From NCBI GenBank assembly GCA_044224925.1, contig JBGAJM010000003.1, forward strand, positions 248,001-312,000: a stretch of 64,000 nucleotides of DNA, given 5' to 3'. The stretch comes from Kapaibacterium sp044224925 (GTDB taxonomy: Bacteria; Bacteroidota; Ignavibacteria; Kapaibacteriales; Kapaibacteriaceae). Within the stretch, counting starts at the first letter, position 1, and every line of letters starts with the position of its first letter. A program made the translations under genes and the position numbers. Below the pieces are notes generated by a model that had not been told where the DNA came from, did no database searches, and worked only from the letters and a program-made list of their open reading frames with translations. Of the stretch, positions 60,421 to 64,000 are shown piece after piece.

Positions 60421-61728
60421 CTAGCGCCGTACTACAAACTTCGTCGACGTGCGTCCGTCCGAACAACAGTACACACCTTCGGCAAGATCGCTCACATCGA
60501 TGAGCACACTGCCGTTGGGCAAGGCGAGCATGCGACCTTGCGTGGCAACGGGCATGCCCACGGACGATGTAAGGCGGAAGGTCGGCGAGGACGCTTGCAT
60601 GCCCGAGAGCACGATGTGCGAGGAGGCAGGGTTGGGTGCGGCAACTGTCGATGTAGCAGATGCAGGATCTTCCTGCACTGACGTTGGCAGCACGGTCTTG
60701 AAAATGCCGATGCCACTGTCGGCATCGTAGGCACCGGTCTTGAACGCACGCGTGATCCACACTTCGTTGGACGATGCGTTGGTGTTCAAGAGCAGACCCT
60801 CGGGTTTGGCACCCACGTCAACGGTGAGCAGTCGGTCCGTGGTCTCGATGTTGAACACGCGCACATCGCCCGTGAAGGTGGACGTGACGAGGAAGGGACC
60901 GGCGACGACGGACTCGCGCGGACCGTCGAACCCGGTTGTGCCGGTAGGATAGGTGGCCACTTGTTGTGCTGTGGTGAGATCGATGCGGATCACCTTGTGT
61001 GCCGTGTTCATCGTCACATAGGCAACGTCACCATCGACAGCAATGTGATTGGGCACACCACCCGTGAACGTTGCACGCTTCGCCCATTCAGCATCATTCA
61101 CTTCCCATACATCCACGGTGCCGTTCATTTCTCCGAAGGATCCTTCGCTGACAACGATAAGGCCTTGCTTCCCTGCCGCCGTGCGATACCATTGCGACAT
61201 CTGTACATTCACGCCTGCCGGCAGTGTGCGCACCACGCTCCATGTGAGCGTGTTCACCACTTGCACGGAGCCGGGATCGGTGAAGTTCGGACGAACGCTG
61301 ATGAAGGCCACTTCGGCGTCGTGCGTCATGCTGATGGCCGATGCGCCATCCTTCCATACGGTCTTGCCTTGCGTCATGGTGGCAAGGTCGTAGACCACGA
61401 TACTATCGTCGATGATCACGTAGAGTTCATTGAAGGCCGTGTCGACGTAACTGCGCAAGGCATTCACGTTGGCCCAGGGGAGGGCACGTCGACCGATCTC
61501 GTTGCCGTTCAGATCGAACGTCACAAACGACGCTGCGACGTCGCCCGAGTCGATGGTGTTGTCGAAGTCCACATCCGTGCGCGATGTCAACGCAACGATG
61601 GTGTTGCCACTGCGATGCAGAGCGACCGGTTGAAGGGGAGTGTTGAGGACTCGCGTTTGCCCAAAGGAGGGGAGGGTGGCGAGGATGCTGAAGGCAGCGA
61701 AGACGAAAACGAGTGCACGATTGTGCAT
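60421..61728 (-). CDS. T9SS-sorted YVTN/YncE-like beta-propeller under a cobalamin riboswitch; BtuG-like B12 binder candidate
   Basis: 435 residues from ATG 61728, which follows AAAGGATC by normal spacing. A signal peptide (ALVFVFAAFSILATLPSFGQ) is followed by about seven YVTN-type repeats (VNTLTWSVVRTLPAGVNV, PNHIAVDGDVAYVTMNTAHKVIRIDLTTAQQVATYPTG, GDVRVFNIETTDRLLTVDVG). The C-terminus is a type A sorting domain (VAAPNPASSHIVLSG to TKFVVRR), so the protein should be on the cell surface. The leader holds a cobalamin riboswitch. Bacteroides BtuG, a seven-bladed surface propeller, binds B12 very tightly; fold and control agree, but B12 binding is inference. Confidence 0.85.
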   Translation of the reverse strand: MHNRALVFVFAAFSILATLPSFGQTRVLNTPLQPVALHRSGNTIVALTSRTDVDFDNTIDSGDVAASFVTFDLNGNEIGRRALPWANVNALRSYVDTAFNELYVIIDDSIVVYDLATMTQGKTVWKDGASAISMTHDAEVAFISVRPNFTDPGSVQVVNTLTWSVVRTLPAGVNVQMSQWYRTAAGKQGLIVVSEGSFGEMNGTVDVWEVNDAEWAKRATFTGGVPNHIAVDGDVAYVTMNTAHKVIRIDLTTAQQVATYPTGTTGFDGPRESVVAGPFLVTSTFTGDVRVFNIETTDRLLTVDVGAKPEGLLLNTNASSNEVWITRAFKTGAYDADSGIGIFKTVLPTSVQEDPASATSTVAAPNPASSHIVLSGMQASSPTFRLTSSVGMPVATQGRMLALPNGSVLIDVSDLAEGVYCCSDGRTSTKFVVRR

Positions 61729-61775
61729 ATCGAGATCCTTTCTCTGTGATGCGCAGAGCGGTGGATGAAAATGGC

Positions 61776-61899
61776 GAACACGGTCGGTATTCCGGCTTCG
61801 ATCCGCGATGCTCACAAGCATCGTGATCGTTACGGTGGCGCAACCGCGCGGGATTTTCACCCGCTTCCCCGAGAGCTCAAGGAGGCAGCAACCGTGTTC
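61776..61899 (-). promoter_or_regulatory. Cobalamin (B12) riboswitch
   Basis: In the leader of the propeller gene, read on the minus strand. The outer stem P1 pairs GAACACGGT (61891-61899) with ACCGTGTTC (61776-61784). The core has GGGGAAGCGGGTGAAAATCC, then GCGCCACCGTAACG, the family signature around the GCCACTG block, and the B12 box AAGCCGGAATACCGACC at 61782-61798. All parts come in the standard order. The start codon is 48 bases downstream. B12 is expected to repress the downstream gene or genes. Confidence 0.94.
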
Positions 61900-61911
61900 C
61901 GATGTAGGGCG

Positions 61912-61919
61912 CGAATATA
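61912..61919 (-). promoter_or_regulatory. Probable -10 element of the riboswitch transcript
   Basis: On the minus strand, TATATTCG differs by one base from TAnnTTTG and stands about 13 bases upstream of riboswitch stem P1. It is back to back with the promoter of the MFS gene. Confidence 0.5.
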
Positions 61920-61926
61920 GAGGTTT

Positions 61927-61934
61927 TATCTTTG
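61927..61934 (+). promoter_or_regulatory. -10 element of the MFS gene, nearly leaderless
   Basis: TATCTTTG matches TAnnTTTG exactly and ends only 5 bases before the ATG at 61940. Transcription would start at or within a few bases of the start codon. Confidence 0.65.
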
Positions 61935-61939
61935 TCGCC

Positions 61940-63151
61940 ATGCAACAACGACATGCCCTCTATGCGATCAGTTGGCTGGCCACTGCAAGTGCCGGTATCG
62001 GAGCAACGCTCTTCAGCGTCTATCTGCCCAGCTTCGTTCGCGATGTGTTCCACTCCACGGATCAGGCTGAGATCGCTCGCGTGGGATCGTTCGCCGGCGC
62101 GGCCTTCCTTGCCGGGTGGTCGATCGGCGGCATTGCGCTTGGCCTAGTGGGTGATCGGATCGGACGGAAGATGACGTTGTTCTGGAGCGTGGTCTTTGCC
62201 GCCCTTGGCGTCTTCCTTACCTCCTTCGCGGATTCGCTTCCCTTCCTTGTGTTGTGTCGCGTGCTCACGGGCATCGGCGGAGGCAGCATCTTGATGATCA
62301 CGGCCGTCATGGTCTCCGAGGCATGGTCTGCCGGCAACCGTGCGCGACTGGTGGGCATTCTGATCAATGCATTTCCGGTGGGCTTCATTGCGGCGGGGAT
62401 CATTCACAACTTCATTGCCGACTTCCGAACGGCCTATCTGTTGGGATCGTCAACGATCCTACTGGCCATTGGTGTGTTGCTCATGGTGCAAGAGAGCGAT
62501 CTGTTCGTGAAGAGCGCCACGGTGCATGCAGAGAAACACCTGCAACGCGAGTCGCTGTTCGATGCTCGCTACCGTCGAGATCTGGTGATCGGACTGGTGT
62601 TGTTCGGAAGCATGCTCGTTGGGTTGTGGGCCGCCTATACGTGGATGCCCACGTGGGTGAGCAGCATGAGCGCTGCGGCCGATCAACAAGCGCATCGTGC
62701 ACGCACGGTGATCATGCTCGGCATTGGTGCCGTGGTGGGTGGGACGATCTCGGGTGCGGTGTCGAATGCCATGGGACGCCGACGGGCTGCGGCGCTTGGC
62801 TATGCGGCCGTCATCATGGTGTCGTGCATTCTGTTCTTTGTGCTCAACGGTGTCGGTCCGCTGCTCTTCGCATGTACGTTTCTGCTCTCGCTGTGCATCG
62901 GCTTCAATCAGGGTGTGCTCAGTGCCTACATTCCGGAGCTGTTCCCGACGCTCATCCGCAGCACGGCAACAGGTGTGTGCTTCAATGCAGGGCGGATCCT
63001 CACGACGGTCACGGTCTTCTATGTTGGTGTGCTCGTGCCCATGCTTGGCGGATACAACAATGCCATGGCCGTGTTCGCTGGTGCCTATGGCATCGGCCTG
63101 ATCACGCTGATGTTTGCCCGAGAGACAAAGGGACAAGAACTTCCGGTGTGA
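61940..63151 (+). CDS. Major facilitator superfamily transporter
   Basis: 403 residues, twelve predicted helices. The longer open frame upstream crosses the riboswitch on the other strand, so I start at ATG 61940. Motif A is GDRIGRK at 71-77, with a weaker repeat after helix 8 (SNAMGRRRAAALG). The second half has CIGFNQGVLSAYIPELFPTLIRSTATGVCFNAGR, as in the sugar/aromatic-acid/metabolite:H+ symporter group. The substrate is unknown. Divergent from the B12-riboswitch gene, which may or may not be meaningful. Confidence 0.88.
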   Translation: MQQRHALYAISWLATASAGIGATLFSVYLPSFVRDVFHSTDQAEIARVGSFAGAAFLAGWSIGGIALGLVGDRIGRKMTLFWSVVFAALGVFLTSFADSLPFLVLCRVLTGIGGGSILMITAVMVSEAWSAGNRARLVGILINAFPVGFIAAGIIHNFIADFRTAYLLGSSTILLAIGVLLMVQESDLFVKSATVHAEKHLQRESLFDARYRRDLVIGLVLFGSMLVGLWAAYTWMPTWVSSMSAAADQQAHRARTVIMLGIGAVVGGTISGAVSNAMGRRRAAALGYAAVIMVSCILFFVLNGVGPLLFACTFLLSLCIGFNQGVLSAYIPELFPTLIRSTATGVCFNAGRILTTVTVFYVGVLVPMLGGYNNAMAVFAGAYGIGLITLMFARETKGQELPV

Positions 63152-63704
63152 GCACGCGCACCACGTGCATCCCCATGGCCGCCGCTTGTTCGCAGTTCGC
63201 CAACGAATCATCGTAGAGCGTTGCTTCGTGCGGTGCAACGCCCATCACAGAGCAGACATGGAGAAAGGCGGCAGGGTCGGGCTTGCGCAAGCCGATCTCG
63301 AACGAGTAGAACCGCTTGTTGAAGAACGAGAGCATCTCGTTGCATTCGGGAAGTGCATGACGGAGATGCAATGAGCTGATGTTGCTGAGCAACACAACGG
63401 GTCCGCGTGCTGCGAAATTCCGCACCACGTCGGTTGACGTGGGGAACATGCCAATGAGAATGGCGCACCATGCGGCATCGAGCTCTGCATCGGTGCACTG
63501 AAAACCCCAGATGCGACGGAGCTCTGCACGAAAGGCCGCTTCCGAGATGGCCCCCTTGTCGATGTCGTGGAAGACATCGGACTGCACGTCCACACCAAAG
63601 TCGATCGGCGCACCATTGTACCCGGGCAAGGCGCGTAATGCTTGCCGCGTCCGGTCGAAGTCGATGTTGTACAACACCGCACCAAAGTCAAGGATCGTGA
63701 GCAT
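63102..63704 (-). CDS. HAD-superfamily hydrolase, subfamily IA
   Basis: 200 residues. Motif I is LDFGAVLYNID with nucleophile Asp6; as in many Bacteroidota members, the second Asp of DxD is replaced by Gly. Motif II is LLSNIS, the motif III Lys is in LRKPDP, and the acidic motif reads LYDDSLANCEQA. Probably a small-molecule phosphatase. Its last 50 bases overlap the 3' end of the MFS gene tail to tail, and its start codon overlaps the stop of the gene before it. Confidence 0.88.
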   Translation of the reverse strand: MLTILDFGAVLYNIDFDRTRQALRALPGYNGAPIDFGVDVQSDVFHDIDKGAISEAAFRAELRRIWGFQCTDAELDAAWCAILIGMFPTSTDVVRNFAARGPVVLLSNISSLHLRHALPECNEMLSFFNKRFYSFEIGLRKPDPAAFLHVCSVMGVAPHEATLYDDSLANCEQAAAMGMHVVRVLTPEVLVPLSLGQTSA

Positions 63705-64000
63705 CAGTACCGGAAGTAGTGCCAGCGTTCGTCGACGATCGTCGACGTGTCGCGCAGTGAACGAAGGAACGCTGCGAAGGCCGCATCACGCTGCTCTTTG
63801 AAGGCATCGTTGCCGCGCAACATCACGAACATGGGATACTCTTTTGCAGCTCCAACGGTGATCTCGCGCACGTTCACCATGTACCAGCCGCGATCGCCTT
63901 GGAGTGGACCGAGAAGTCCAACTCTGTTCTGTGCATAGACGGTGCGTGCGAGCTTTACATCGGAACCCACATTGGCAATGGCACCGACATAGGAGATGGT
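63704..64000 (-). CDS. C-terminal end of a probable peptidyl-prolyl isomerase (SurA/PpiD-like), 5' truncated
   Basis: The frame is open to the window edge; 98 residues are visible. The pattern NRVGLLGPLQGDRGWYMVNVREITVG followed by a Phe/Ala/Arg-rich helix (DAAFAAFLRSLRDTSTIVDERWHYFRY) resembles the C-terminal region of PpiD/SurA-type folding factors, where a parvulin domain is followed by a helix and a terminal IxDxRxxY. The similarity is modest. Its stop overlaps the HAD start codon (ATGA-type overlap). Confidence 0.5.
   Translation of the reverse strand, partial: TISYVGAIANVGSDVKLARTVYAQNRVGLLGPLQGDRGWYMVNVREITVGAAKEYPMFVMLRGNDAFKEQRDAAFAAFLRSLRDTSTIVDERWHYFRY

Noticed and set aside
61808..61939. 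N-terminal extension of the MFS gene
   Set aside because: It would cross the riboswitch and the promoter; the encoded residues are not membrane-like and the family start fits ATG 61940.
1..64000. tRNA, rRNA or other structured RNA genes
   Set aside because: Apart from the cobalamin riboswitch, I saw no cloverleaf or known RNA motif by eye; a tRNAscan or Infernal run would be decisive.

Overview
The window looks like chromosome from an FCB-group bacterium (Bacteroidota in the broad sense; the flavour is that of the Chlorobi/Ignavibacteria/Kapabacteria lineages rather than of Bacteroides). Four things support this. Promoter -10 elements match the Bacteroidota consensus TAnnTTTG (rpsL, tuf, MFS gene). 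Two secreted proteins end in type A sorting domains of the type IX secretion system. Arginine is made through a carbamoyltransferase of the Bacteroides ArgF' type. Two EF-G paralogues of the EFG1/EFG2 kind are present. Unlike classical Bacteroidetes, many genes carry clear Shine-Dalgarno sequences. Species assignment is not possible from the sequence alone.

Layout. 1-1.7 kb: 3' part of an EFG1-type elongation factor G, closed by a terminator nested in a long inverted heptamer repeat. 1.9-9.6 kb (minus): a five-gene metal-efflux locus in transcription order response regulator, sensor kinase, TolC-type outer membrane protein, membrane-fusion lipoprotein, CzcA-type RND pump. 9.7-28.5 kb (plus): the str-S10-spc-alpha supercluster, rpsL to rplQ, including tuf, secY, map, infA, a cysteine-free rpmJ and rpoA; rpsD and adk are missing from their usual places. 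28.5-38.5 kb (plus): glycosyltransferase, engB, purE, then a compact arginine operon (GNAT acyltransferase, argG, argC, argD, argF', argB, argE, argH) whose genes mostly overlap by 4-8 bases. 38.5-43.2 kb (minus): a DoxX-like membrane protein with an FNR-type palindrome upstream, a Crp/Fnr regulator and a giant T9SS-sorted protein.

43.2-54.4 kb (minus) is an accessory block of mostly unfamiliar small genes. It is marked by heptamer repeats (GTGACAA) and by a 212-bp dispersed repeat present in two near-identical copies plus one decayed copy; its genes include a rifamycin ADP-ribosyltransferase (Arr) homologue, beta-propeller proteins, a DUF1330 protein, membrane proteins of unknown role, a secreted VOC protein, a DinB-like protein and an outer-membrane barrel protein. 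An intact IS256-family element with 8-bp target duplications sits directly on the start codon of that barrel gene.

54.4-61.9 kb (minus): a run of closely spaced genes headed by a cobalamin riboswitch. The first gene is a T9SS-sorted YVTN/YncE-like beta-propeller, which suggests a surface vitamin B12 binder of the BtuG kind; it is followed by a 1068-residue Asp-box propeller protein, a PAP2 phosphatase and small proteins. 61.9-64 kb: a divergent MFS transporter with a nearly leaderless promoter, a HAD hydrolase overlapping it tail to tail, and the end of a probable peptidyl-prolyl isomerase.

No tRNA, rRNA or CRISPR array was seen. The most interesting items are the B12 riboswitch plus propeller gene, the repeat-marked accessory block with Arr, the Thr at the specificity position of ArgF', the two-EF-G arrangement and the well-defined IS insertion. 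I did not find a system I could call wholly new with confidence.
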